The notes under the pieces were generated by a model. The model saw only the letters and a program-made list of their open reading frames with translations. It did no database searches and was not told the origin of the DNA. The translations under genes were made by a program, and so were the position numbers. Positions 1-8,353 of a stretch of 64,000 bases of DNA are shown in pieces (positions within the stretch are counted from its first letter, which is position 1; each line of letters starts with the position of its first letter). Source of the DNA: DAOPKN01 sp035391225 (GTDB taxonomy: Bacteria; Thermotogota; Thermotogae; MWEM01); assembly GCA_035391225.1 (NCBI GenBank), contig DAOPKN010000010.1, positions 9,347 to 73,346 on the forward strand, in the 5' to 3' direction.

Positions 1-46
1 TCGACGAGGCAATGAAAAAATGATTGGGAAAGGACTGGTTCGATGA
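1..46 (+). other. 3' tail of an upstream gene (uncertain frame)
   Basis: Two short open frames run in from the left edge. One ends DEAMKK at a TGA at 21-23. The other ends at a TGA at 44-46 and would overlap the ATG of the next gene as ATGA, the coupling style used repeatedly in this genome. Too little is present to identify the product. The downstream sugar transporter is probably not the first gene of its operon. Confidence 0.3.
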
Positions 47-1539
47 GCCCCCCTCTTTTGAAAGTGGAAGGATTGTCCAAGGAGTTTTCCGGGGTACGGG
101 TGCTGGATAAAGTTTCCTTCGAGCTGCAGAAGGGAGAGATCCTTGGAATCATCGGGGAGAACGGCGCGGGGAAATCCACGTTGATCAAGATCATCAGCGG
201 GATTTACCGAGCCACGGAGGGAGAGGTCTTCTTCGAGGGAACCCCTGCCGATATACAAGACCCCCGGGATGCCATGGAGAAAGGAATCAGCACCATCCCC
301 CAGGAATTCAACCTGATCCCTGACCTCAACGTTTTCGAGAATATTTTCCTTGGGAAGGAGTATCGGAAGGTAGGCGGGTTACTGGACAAGAGAAGGATGG
401 TGGAGCGAACCGACCAGTTGCTTTCCGAGCTGCAAACCAGCGTTTCGCCCACGGAAATGATCCAGGATTTGAGCGTGGCGCAGAAACAGATGGTGGAGTT
501 TGCCAAGGCTCTCGCGTACCAATCCAAGCTCCTTATCATGGATGAACCCACGACCGTGCTCACGGGAACGGAGATCAAGGTGCTGTTCGAGATCATGGAA
601 CAGTTGCGCAACCAGGGTGTCGGCATCATCTACATTTCGCACAAGCTCAAGGAAGTCAAAACCATTTGCGACCGGGTGTTGATCCTCCGGGATGGCGAGA
701 TGATTACCATCGACGAAACGGATGCGCTTTCGGAGCACCAAATGGCAACGCTAATGGTGGGGCGAGAGCTGTCGCAGGTGTTCCCGGAGAAGAATGCACC
801 TTCCGCGGAAACCGTGATGCAGGTGGAGGATTTGGCGGTTCCCGGGTTGCTGGAGGGGATTTCGTTCTCCCTGAAGAAGGGAGAAATCCTTGGTTTTTCG
901 GGGTTGGTGGGTTCTGGCCGCACCGAACTGGCGGAAGCGATTATCGGGATCCGAAAGAAAAGCCGTGGGAAGGTCCGCATACACGGAAAGGACGTGCACA
1001 TTCGCTCTCCCCGTGACGCCGTGAAGAACAAAATCGCCTACCTTTCGGAAGACCGGCAGGGCATTGGTGTACTCACCAATTTTGGGATCGTGGAAAACAT
1101 TTCGCTGGTTTCTCTCCCCAACTACTCGCGCTTTTTGATCCAACACGGCAAGGAACGGAAGAAAGCGGCGTACTACGTGAAGGAGTTCAACATCCGCGCA
1201 GCATCGCTGAAGACCCGGCTGGAGTTTTTCTCGGGGGGAAACCAGCAGAAGGTTTCGCTGGCCAAGAGCCTGGACCCGGAACCCTCCATCTTCATCATCG
1301 ATGAACCCACCCGTGGTATCGATGTGAATGCCAAGCGCGAGATTTACCATTTCATCCATTCTCTCGTGCAGAAGGGGATCTCGTGCATCTTGATCTCCTC
1401 GGAAATGGAGGAAATCATCGGGATGAGCAACCGCGTGGTGGTGATGCGCGAAGGCAAGATAACGGGGATCCTGGAGGGGGAACAGATCAACGAGCCCGAA
1501 ATCATGTTCCACGCCACCGGGTTGAAGGGGGTAGCGTAA
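43..1539 (+). CDS. Sugar ABC transporter ATPase (RbsA/XylG type)
   Basis: Double-domain ATPase (498 aa) powering a monosaccharide importer at the inner face of the membrane. The N-terminal domain has a complete Walker A (GENGAGKST near residue 40) and Walker B (LLIMDEPT). The C-terminal half has the degenerate P-loop GLVGSGRTE typical of RbsA/XylG/MglA, an FSGGNQQK signature and a second Walker B (IFIIDEPTRG). ATG at 43 has an AAAGGA ribosome site. The permease gene begins one base after the stop codon, followed by the binding protein. Downstream xylA and xylB suggest D-xylose or a related pentose as substrate; this is inferred from context, because ribose-type ATPases look the same. Confidence 0.93.
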   Translation: MSPPLLKVEGLSKEFSGVRVLDKVSFELQKGEILGIIGENGAGKSTLIKIISGIYRATEGEVFFEGTPADIQDPRDAMEKGISTIPQEFNLIPDLNVFENIFLGKEYRKVGGLLDKRRMVERTDQLLSELQTSVSPTEMIQDLSVAQKQMVEFAKALAYQSKLLIMDEPTTVLTGTEIKVLFEIMEQLRNQGVGIIYISHKLKEVKTICDRVLILRDGEMITIDETDALSEHQMATLMVGRELSQVFPEKNAPSAETVMQVEDLAVPGLLEGISFSLKKGEILGFSGLVGSGRTELAEAIIGIRKKSRGKVRIHGKDVHIRSPRDAVKNKIAYLSEDRQGIGVLTNFGIVENISLVSLPNYSRFLIQHGKERKKAAYYVKEFNIRAASLKTRLEFFSGGNQQKVSLAKSLDPEPSIFIIDEPTRGIDVNAKREIYHFIHSLVQKGISCILISSEMEEIIGMSNRVVVMREGKITGILEGEQINEPEIMFHATGLKGVA

Positions 1540-1540
1540 C

Positions 1541-2491
1541 ATGGAAGCGTCCAGGAAGTGGAAGTTTGACATCGAGAAGTTTGGGCCCTTGTTGGCACTG
1601 GTTGTTCTGGTGGTGATTTCCGCCTTTTTGAGCCCCTACTTCTTGAAGACCCGGAACCTGCTCAACATCTTGCGCCAGGTTTCGTACACCGGGATCATTG
1701 GCCTGGGAATGACCTTCGTGATCATTTCCGGTGGAATCGACCTTTCGGTGGGTTCGATGACGGCACTGGTCGGAGGGCTCATGATTTACATCCTGAACTT
1801 CTTCGGCGGGGGGCCATGGGCGATCTTTGCGGCACTGGTTTTCGGCCTCGCCATCGGGGTTGGTGCGGGAGCTGCCAATGGCTTGATCATCACCAAGGGG
1901 CGCGTAGCACCGTTTATCGTGACACTGGGAACCATGGCGATATACCGTTCGCTAACGTTGTACATCAGCGGGGCGGGTGAATTCCGTTCGCAGAGCAACC
2001 TGTTTCCGGAGATTGGCATGGGTTCATTCCTGGGGATTCCCAACCCGGTGTGGATTTTTGGAATCTTGGCATTCCTGGGTTGGCTGGTTCTCAACCACAC
2101 CCGCTACGGAAGGTACGTTTGCGCCGTGGGGTCCAACGAGAAGGTGGCCAATTACTCGGCGATCAACGTGGACCGTGTGCGCATGGTCTCGTACATGATT
2201 ATCGGTGGGGTTGTGGCGATTACCGCGTTCTTGCTCTCCTCGCGGTTGAACTCCATCAGTTCGTCCAATGCGGGGGCAAACTACGAGTTGGATGCCATTG
2301 CCGCGGTCATTATCGGTGGAACGGCGATGTCTGGGGGAAGTGGTTCGATCCTCGGAACGGTGATCGGCGCAATCATCCTGGGTATCGTGAACAACATGTT
2401 GAACATGCTGGGCATTTCGCCGTACCTGCAGGGCACGGTGAAGGGTCTGGTGATCATAGGAGCGGTCTTGATTCAACGCAAACGCAAGTAA
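1541..2491 (+). CDS. Sugar ABC transporter permease (RbsC/XylH type)
   Basis: Membrane subunit (316 aa) of the BPD_transp_2 family. It is mostly hydrophobic with about nine to ten membrane segments, starting after a short charged N-terminus (MEASRKWKFD). The diagnostic GGIDLSVGS motif lies after the second segment. ATG 1541 sits one base after the ATPase stop, so the two are translated as a unit. It presumably forms the homodimeric channel for the sugar delivered by the binding protein encoded next. Family assignment is firm; the substrate is inferred from the xylose genes downstream. Confidence 0.92.
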   Translation: MEASRKWKFDIEKFGPLLALVVLVVISAFLSPYFLKTRNLLNILRQVSYTGIIGLGMTFVIISGGIDLSVGSMTALVGGLMIYILNFFGGGPWAIFAALVFGLAIGVGAGAANGLIITKGRVAPFIVTLGTMAIYRSLTLYISGAGEFRSQSNLFPEIGMGSFLGIPNPVWIFGILAFLGWLVLNHTRYGRYVCAVGSNEKVANYSAINVDRVRMVSYMIIGGVVAITAFLLSSRLNSISSSNAGANYELDAIAAVIIGGTAMSGGSGSILGTVIGAIILGIVNNMLNMLGISPYLQGTVKGLVIIGAVLIQRKRK

Positions 2492-2547
2492 TGACTTTCT
2501 TGGCATAACCTTCCCCGCGAGGGGAAATCTTGAAGGAGGTGCTTTTT

Positions 2548-3510
2548 GTGAAGCGTTTTTCTTTGATCCTGGTACTCTCCCTGGTGTTTTTGATCGGTTT
2601 GACCTTCGGGGCGGAGAAACTGCGAATTGGTGTTTCCATTCCTTCCGCGGACCACGGTTGGACGGGTGGAATCGTATGGTGGGCCCAACAGGCAATCAAG
2701 GATTGGAACCAGAAGGATCCGGACGTGACGTTCTTCCTGGTGACCGCCGACTCTCCGGCGAAGCAAGTGGGCGACGTAGAAGACTTGATGGTGAAAGAAA
2801 TCGATGCGCTGGTCATTCTTGCCCATGACTCGGCTCCCTTAACGCCCATCGTGGAAAAGGCTTACAACGAGGGAATCTTCATCGTATCCGTTGACCGCGG
2901 GCTGACCAAGCCGGTGGAAAACGTCTACGTGGCAGGAGACAACCCCGGATTGGGTCGCGTTTCCGCCGAGTGGATGGTGAAGGAAATGAACGGCAAGGGC
3001 AAAATCGTGGTTCTGGAAGGTATCCCCTGCGTGATCAATTCCGAGCGCGTGGACGCTTTCAACGCCGTGATGGCACAGTACCCCGGTATCGAAATCCTGG
3101 ATTCCCAGCCCGCCTACTGGTCTACCCAACGAGGCCTGGAAATCATGGAGAACTACCTGCAAAAGTACGACAAGATCGATGCGGTTTGGGCACAGGATGA
3201 CGACGTGCTCAAGGGTGTGTTGCAGGCGTACAAGGAATCCGGACGCAACGATATCAAGTTGTTCCTCGGTGGTGCGGGTTCCAAGGATATCATCAAGATG
3301 GTCATGGATGGAGACCCGCTGGTACGCGCGGATGTTACCTATCCTCCCTCGATGATTGCCACCGGTATCAGCATGGCGGTCATGGCAATGCGCGGGGAAC
3401 ACCTCAACGGTTTCTACCAGAACCAGATCCCTTCCAAGATCATCCTGGCTGCGGAATTGATCGTTCCAGAAAACGCGGTCGAGTACTACACGCCCGAATC
3501 CATATTCTAA
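2548..3510 (+). CDS. Periplasmic sugar-binding protein of the pentose transporter
   Basis: Peripla_BP_4-type (ribose/xylose) substrate-binding protein, 320 aa from the GTG at 2548. An AAGGAGG box at 2533-2539 decides this start; a TTG at 2530 lies upstream of that box and is unlikely. The N-terminus (MKRFSLILVLSLVFLIGLTFGAEK) is a classical Sec signal peptide with probable cleavage after FGA and no lipobox. The body shows the two-lobed pattern of the family, with VSVDRG and VAGDNPGLG hinge-region motifs. It follows the ATPase and permease and precedes xylA, so xylose is the most likely ligand. A short inverted repeat (2511-2516/2521-2526) lies in front of its ribosome site. Confidence 0.9.
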   Translation: MKRFSLILVLSLVFLIGLTFGAEKLRIGVSIPSADHGWTGGIVWWAQQAIKDWNQKDPDVTFFLVTADSPAKQVGDVEDLMVKEIDALVILAHDSAPLTPIVEKAYNEGIFIVSVDRGLTKPVENVYVAGDNPGLGRVSAEWMVKEMNGKGKIVVLEGIPCVINSERVDAFNAVMAQYPGIEILDSQPAYWSTQRGLEIMENYLQKYDKIDAVWAQDDDVLKGVLQAYKESGRNDIKLFLGGAGSKDIIKMVMDGDPLVRADVTYPPSMIATGISMAVMAMRGEHLNGFYQNQIPSKIILAAELIVPENAVEYYTPESIF

Positions 3511-3517
3511 ATTTGCT

Positions 3518-3556
3518 GATACGGGTGGGGGGTGCCTTCCACCCGTATCCTTTTCC
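3518..3556 (+). terminator. Hairpin between binding protein and xylA (attenuator/terminator)
   Basis: An 11-bp perfect inverted repeat, GATACGGGTGG at 3518-3528 and CCACCCGTATC at 3539-3549, with a 10-nt loop and a weak pyrimidine tract (CTTTTCC). Its position between transporter and enzyme genes suggests partial termination, or protection of the transporter mRNA 3' end. Confidence 0.6.
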
Positions 3557-3573
3557 AGAGAAGAGGTGGCTTC

Positions 3574-4911
3574 ATGACGGGTCCATATTTCAAGAATGTT
3601 GCAAAAATCGTGTTCGAAGGCAAAGAATCCCAAAATCCGCTTGCGTTCCACTTCTACAACCCCGAACAACCGGTTCTGCTTCCGCAAGGCACCGAGGTTT
3701 CCATGGGTGCGTTCCTTCGCTTTTCGGTAGCCTACTGGCATACATTCTGCAGTGATGGGCAGGATATGTTTGGATCGGGGGTGAACAACCGTAGTTGGAA
3801 TCGGTTTCCCGACCCACTGGACGCCTCGTTAGCCAAGGCGGATGCCGCGTTTGAATTCATGTCGAAACTGGGCGTGCAGTATTTCTGCACCCACGACCGT
3901 GACCTGTGCCCGGAGCAAAACACGCTACGCGAAACCAACCGGATGCTTGACCGGGTGGTGGACCATATCCAAGAGAAGATGAAGGAAACCGGAATCCGTT
4001 TGCTCTGGGGAACGGCCAACCTGTTTCACAGCCCCAAGTTCATGCACGGAGCAGCGACTTCTCCCTCCGCGAAGGTGTTTGCCTACGCCGCGGCCCAAGT
4101 GAAAAAGATGCTGGAAGTGACCAAGCGCCTGGGAGGAGAGAACTACGTGTTCTGGGGTGGCCGCGAAGGCTACGAAACCCTTCTGAACAACGACATGGCG
4201 CTGGAAACGCGCAACCTTCGAACATTCCTCGAGATGGCGGTGGAGTACGCCCAGCAAATCGGGTTCACGGGGCAATTCTTGATCGAACCCAAGCCCAAGG
4301 AACCCACCAAGCACCAGTACGATTTCGACGTGGCATCGGGTATTGCTTTCTTGAAAACGTCTGGGTTGGATCCGCATTTCAAGTTCAACGTGGAGGCAAA
4401 CCATGCAACACTTGCGGGGCATACGTTCTCCCACGAGTTGCGTGTTGCACGCATCCACGAGATGCTGGGAAGCGTGGATGCCAACATCGGGGATCCGCTG
4501 CTGGGATGGGATACTGACCAATTTCCCACCAACGTGTACGACACAACGCTGGCGATGATGGAGATCCTGAAGAACGGCGGGCTTGCTCCCGGTGGGCTGA
4601 ATTTCGATGCGCACGTGCGTCGGCCTTCCTTCGAGCGCAAAGACCTTTTCTACGGCCATATCGCGGGGATGGACGCCTTCGCGGTGGGGTTGAAAACCGC
4701 ATTGAAGTTGCACGCAGATGGACGGCTGGATGCGTTCTTGCAACAGCGCTACGCCAGTTTTGATGCGGGTATGGGAAAAAAGGTCGCCCAAGCCCAAACG
4801 AACCTGGTGGAGTTGGAAGGTTGGATCCAAGACGAAACGGATTTCGAGATTTCTTCGGGCCGCCAGGAATTCCTGGAACGCATCGTGAACGACGTACTTC
4901 TTGGAGGATGA
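3574..4911 (+). CDS. xylA: Xylose isomerase
   Basis: Interconverts D-xylose and D-xylulose in the cytoplasm. The 445-aa length from ATG 3574 is close to the class II enzymes of Thermotoga. The start is set by the AGAGGTGG site at 3562-3569 and by the family-typical beginning (FEGKESQNPLAFHFYNPE). Visible hallmarks are THDRDLCPE with the catalytic His (about residue 107), WGGREGYE, and the metal-site segment around EPKPKEPTKHQYDFD. An earlier GTG at 3532 lies inside the preceding hairpin and is unlikely. The next gene, a ROK regulator, starts one base beyond the stop. Confidence 0.97.
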   Translation: MTGPYFKNVAKIVFEGKESQNPLAFHFYNPEQPVLLPQGTEVSMGAFLRFSVAYWHTFCSDGQDMFGSGVNNRSWNRFPDPLDASLAKADAAFEFMSKLGVQYFCTHDRDLCPEQNTLRETNRMLDRVVDHIQEKMKETGIRLLWGTANLFHSPKFMHGAATSPSAKVFAYAAAQVKKMLEVTKRLGGENYVFWGGREGYETLLNNDMALETRNLRTFLEMAVEYAQQIGFTGQFLIEPKPKEPTKHQYDFDVASGIAFLKTSGLDPHFKFNVEANHATLAGHTFSHELRVARIHEMLGSVDANIGDPLLGWDTDQFPTNVYDTTLAMMEILKNGGLAPGGLNFDAHVRRPSFERKDLFYGHIAGMDAFAVGLKTALKLHADGRLDAFLQQRYASFDAGMGKKVAQAQTNLVELEGWIQDETDFEISSGRQEFLERIVNDVLLGG

Positions 4912-4912
4912 G

Positions 4913-6124
4913 TTGAAAAGTCGGACGTTCAACGCCGAAAAAATGGGGCTTTCCAATAAACGAATCCTATTGAACCTGATCCGCACCCGTCCGGGGATTT
5001 CCCGCAGGGAACTGTCCGAAATCACCGGCCTGGACCCTTCCACGGTGACCAAGATCATCCAGAAACTTAAGCGCTTGGGATTAGTGAAGGAATCGGGCGT
5101 CAAGCGCAACGATTTGCCCGGGCGGAACTCCATCGCGCTATGCGTGGAGAAGAAAGCTGCCATCGCGGTGGTTGCTGGGGTGGGGTTGGAGAAAACCCAT
5201 TTTTCACTGGCATACTTCGACCATTCGGTGCAACCCGTGGAGGAGTGGGATACGCCGCATGATTTCGACGCCTTCATGGATCGTTTTGCGCAAAGCCTGG
5301 GGAGTATCCTGGAAAAAGTGCGCACACCCGGACCCTTTGGTTTATGCCTTTCCGTGCCGGGGATGGTGGATCGCAACCGTGCCTGGATCGAACACGTTCC
5401 CCACTTCGGGTGGAAGGGTATCGATTTTCCCGGGGAGCTGAAGAAAAGGTTTTGCAAGTGGGAAGCCCCCATTTTCCTGGCAAACGAGGCCAAGCTTTCC
5501 CTGCTGGCGGAGATGAACGGCAATCCTGCACTGCAGGGGTTTTCCAACGGCGCGTACTTTTTCATCGGGCAGGGGATCGGGGGCGCATTGCTCATCGATG
5601 GCAAGATCTTCCTGGGTCCATCCTTTTCCGCGGGGGAAATTGGCCACATGAACATCCTGGAAAGCGGACCAGCCTGTCACTGTGGCAATTCCGGTTGCTT
5701 GGAGAGCGTGGCTTCGGTGGAAAACGTGGTGGGTGCATTTGAGAAGCACGTGCATGCGCTGCGTCCTGCGACGAGTAGCAACCGGGAGAAGTTCGAAAGG
5801 TTGTTGGATCTCTCGCTTGGTGGCGAGGAAAACGCGTTGCATTCGTTGGAGCGCATGCGCTTCTACTTTGCATTGGCGATCACCAGCCTGGTGAACACGT
5901 TAAACCTGGAGTTCATCGTTTTGGGTGGAATGGGAGAAAAGCTCCCGGACTTCTGGTTGGAATCGCTGGAACGGGACGTCCGCAAGAAAGCGCTTCCTTC
6001 TGCGAGTAGCGTGTTTCGAATCTTGCGCGCGCGCTACGACATCGATACGTCTCCTTTGGTAGGGGGCACATTGATGGTGATGGAAAACTTCGCGGCGTCG
6101 ATTTCTTTTCGGGAGGGAGCATGA
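4913..6124 (+). CDS. ROK-family transcriptional repressor (XylR-like)
   Basis: 403 aa. It combines an N-terminal winged helix-turn-helix (about residues 14-65, with the pattern SRRELSEITGLDPSTVTK) with a C-terminal ROK sugar-sensing/kinase-like domain. The ROK zinc motif CHCGNSGCLE lies near residues 255-264, preceded by GEIGH. TTG 4913 is preferred because GGAGGA at 4903-4908 sits correctly for it; a TTG at 4901 would include the ribosome site. Placement between xylA and xylB, with one-base spacing and an ATGA overlap, makes it very likely the xylose-responsive repressor of this operon. No operator could be identified because the operon promoter lies outside the window. Confidence 0.9.
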   Translation: MKSRTFNAEKMGLSNKRILLNLIRTRPGISRRELSEITGLDPSTVTKIIQKLKRLGLVKESGVKRNDLPGRNSIALCVEKKAAIAVVAGVGLEKTHFSLAYFDHSVQPVEEWDTPHDFDAFMDRFAQSLGSILEKVRTPGPFGLCLSVPGMVDRNRAWIEHVPHFGWKGIDFPGELKKRFCKWEAPIFLANEAKLSLLAEMNGNPALQGFSNGAYFFIGQGIGGALLIDGKIFLGPSFSAGEIGHMNILESGPACHCGNSGCLESVASVENVVGAFEKHVHALRPATSSNREKFERLLDLSLGGEENALHSLERMRFYFALAITSLVNTLNLEFIVLGGMGEKLPDFWLESLERDVRKKALPSASSVFRILRARYDIDTSPLVGGTLMVMENFAASISFREGA

Positions 6125-7629
6125 AAAAGTATTGCGGAGTTGACGTGGGAACCACGGGTATCAAAGCGCTGGTCGTGAACGAAACCGGGGAGGTGGAGGC
6201 TTCCTTCACCCACCCTCTGCAGATGCAAACCCCCCATCCGGGATGGGCACAGCAAAACCCGCAGCGTTGGTGGGAGGGAGTGTGGGACCTGCTGCAGAAG
6301 GTAGCCACGGTTGGAAAGATAGATGCGATCAGCTTCTCGGGGCAAATGCACAGCCTGGTTGCCCTGGATGGGGCGGGCGAAGTGGTGCGCGATGCCATCT
6401 TGTGGTGCGATGGGAGAACGCGCGAGCAATGCGTGCAGGCCACCGATGCCCTGGGAGGTGAGGCCCGTGTGATCCAAAAAACGGGTAACCCCATTTACGA
6501 GGGGTTCACGCTTCCCAAGTTGCTTTGGTTGGAACAGAACGAGCCCGATTCCTTTGCGCGCATTTCCCACGTGATGCTTCCCAAGGATTTCATCGTGTAC
6601 CGGCTGACCGGGGAGTGGAATTGCGAACCCTCGGATGCCTCTGCCACCTCTTGCTTCAACGTGGTGCAGGGCTGCTGGGACGAGGACATCCGGCAAACAT
6701 TCGCCTTTCCGAAGCAATGGTTCCCTCCGCTTCGTGGGTCTTCCCAGGTGGTGGGAGAAATCCGCAAGGACTTGGCGGCGGAAACCGGCTTTCAAGGTGT
6801 GAAGGTGGTTTCGGGGGGAGCGGATAACGCCGTTGCCGCCCTGGGGATCGGGGTTTTCGAACAGGGGCAGGGAATGGTCAGTATCGGTACCTCGGGTACG
6901 GTTCTTTGTGCCACGCAGAAAAGGCAACCCGATGTAACCGGGAAGATCCATTTCTTCCACCACGTGCGCCCCGGCCTTTCGTACTACATGGGCGTGATGC
7001 TTTCCGCCGCCAACTCCCTGAACTGGTGGAGGAATCGGTTGGTTTCGCCCAGTGGAAAGGCGGCTTCGGAACAATCCTGGAGTGCGTTGGAAGCTGCCAT
7101 TTCAGATGTTCCCCCTGGCGCGCAGGGATTGCTCTTCCTTCCGTACCTGAACGGCGAGCGCACTCCCCACCGGGATCCGGATGCGCGAGGCGTTCTTTTT
7201 GGGCTCTCTTCGCTGCACGATGTTTCCCACGTGCTGCGAGCGGTGATGGAGGGAATTACCTTCGGTTTGAAAGATTCTTACGAGGCCATCCAGTCGTTGG
7301 AGCAAATCCAGGGGCTGCGCATGGTGGGTGGAGGAGCGAAGAATCGGACGTGGGGGCAAATGGTAGCGGATATCTTCGGCTGCGAGGTGGAGGTTCCCCT
7401 CGTGGACGAAGGAGGCGCTTACGGTGCGGCCATGCTCGCTGCACTTGGCGATGGGCTCTCGGAGCAGTTGGTCAAGAACTGGGTTAGCCTTCGCGAACGG
7501 TTTTCACCGAACGCGCAAGCCAAGAAGCGCTACGAGCCGTTGTATACGCAGTACCAGCAGCTCTACCATGACCTGAAATCCCGTTTCGGCGAAGTCGCCC
7601 GGTTGGAACGCAGCCAGCGAGAAAGCTGA
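6121..7629 (+). CDS. xylB: Xylulokinase
   Basis: Cytoplasmic FGGY-family kinase (502 aa) that phosphorylates D-xylulose to xylulose 5-phosphate. The N-terminal ATP-binding signature CGVDVGTTGIKALV, the SFSGQMHSLV motif after residue 70, and the C-terminal GGGAKNRTWGQMVADIF segment identify the xylulokinase branch. The ATG overlaps the repressor stop codon (ATGA), so translation is coupled. It is the last gene of the cassette; its stop lies only 13 bases from the convergent response-regulator stop, with no terminator visible between them. Confidence 0.95.
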   Translation: MKKYCGVDVGTTGIKALVVNETGEVEASFTHPLQMQTPHPGWAQQNPQRWWEGVWDLLQKVATVGKIDAISFSGQMHSLVALDGAGEVVRDAILWCDGRTREQCVQATDALGGEARVIQKTGNPIYEGFTLPKLLWLEQNEPDSFARISHVMLPKDFIVYRLTGEWNCEPSDASATSCFNVVQGCWDEDIRQTFAFPKQWFPPLRGSSQVVGEIRKDLAAETGFQGVKVVSGGADNAVAALGIGVFEQGQGMVSIGTSGTVLCATQKRQPDVTGKIHFFHHVRPGLSYYMGVMLSAANSLNWWRNRLVSPSGKAASEQSWSALEAAISDVPPGAQGLLFLPYLNGERTPHRDPDARGVLFGLSSLHDVSHVLRAVMEGITFGLKDSYEAIQSLEQIQGLRMVGGGAKNRTWGQMVADIFGCEVEVPLVDEGGAYGAAMLAALGDGLSEQLVKNWVSLRERFSPNAQAKKRYEPLYTQYQQLYHDLKSRFGEVARLERSQRES

Positions 7630-7642
7630 GTGCGTTCCGCCC

Positions 7643-8353
7643 TTATCGGATGTTGCGGTCCGGCAACAGGTCGTTGAGGTAGAGGACGGCTTCGGTGCGA
7701 CTGCGCGTGCCCAGCTTGCTGTAAATGTTGGAGACGTAGTTTTTCACCGTTCCCTCCGAAAGGAAAAGGCTCGAGGCAATTTCCCGGTTGCTCATCCCTT
7801 TCATCAAAAGGAAGGCAATCTCTTTCTCCCTCTGCGAAAGTTCTTCCACCAAACCTTCCGGTTCGTGCGTTTTTTGCTGCAGGAAATGTTCCTCTTGCTC
7901 CCTCTGGCGGGATACTTTCGCGGCCAGCTTGGCGGCAACGGAGGAGGGCATCATCAGGTTGCCTTGGATTCCATCCCGCAACGCCTGCAGGAGCTTGTCC
8001 CCCTGGATATCCTTGAGAAGGTAGCCGCTTGCACCATGGTTCAGTGCATCGATGATGTACTCGTCGTCGTCGAACGTCGTGAGGATGATGACCACGGTTT
8101 TGGGGAAGTCGCGCTTGATGAGCTTCGTACTTTGCACACCGTCCATCCCAGGCATGCGGATATCCATGAGCACGAGGTCGGGGTGAAGCTCCCGCACCAT
8201 TTCGTAGGCTTCTTGGCCGTCGCTGGCACAGCCAATCACCTCGAAATCTTCTTCCAGTTCCAGGATGGTGCGTAGACCATCCCGCATCAAGGTTTGGTCA
8301 TCGGCAATCAAGATTCGGGTTTTACCCTGCGTTGGTATCGATTCCTGGTTCAT
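7643..8353 (-). CDS. NarL/FixJ-family response regulator
   Basis: 236 aa from the ATG at 8353, which has a strong AAAGGAGG site. The receiver domain (residues 12-130) has the acidic pair DD near 18-19, the phosphoacceptor Asp64 (VLMDIRMPGMDG) and the conserved Lys in LLKD. The C-terminal LuxR-type helix-turn-helix (about 170-230) reads SNREIASSLFLSEGTVKNY. Its start lies 32 bases inside the histidine kinase gene, so the two are co-translated. Target genes are unknown; the divergently oriented peptide transporter is one neighbour to consider. Two-component systems of this NarL/DesK kind often sense the cell envelope or membrane state. Confidence 0.93.
   Translation of the reverse strand: MNQESIPTQGKTRILIADDQTLMRDGLRTILELEEDFEVIGCASDGQEAYEMVRELHPDLVLMDIRMPGMDGVQSTKLIKRDFPKTVVIILTTFDDDEYIIDALNHGASGYLLKDIQGDKLLQALRDGIQGNLMMPSSVAAKLAAKVSRQREQEEHFLQQKTHEPEGLVEELSQREKEIAFLLMKGMSNREIASSLFLSEGTVKNYVSNIYSKLGTRSRTEAVLYLNDLLPDRNIR

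Noticed and set aside
2530..2550. TTG at 2530 as start of the sugar-binding protein
   Set aside because: The AAGGAGG ribosome site lies downstream of it; GTG 2548 is correctly spaced and begins the signal peptide.
3925..5655. 576-aa minus-strand open frame opposite xylA and the repressor
   Set aside because: Shadow frame. The plus-strand genes carry catalytic and DNA-binding motifs.
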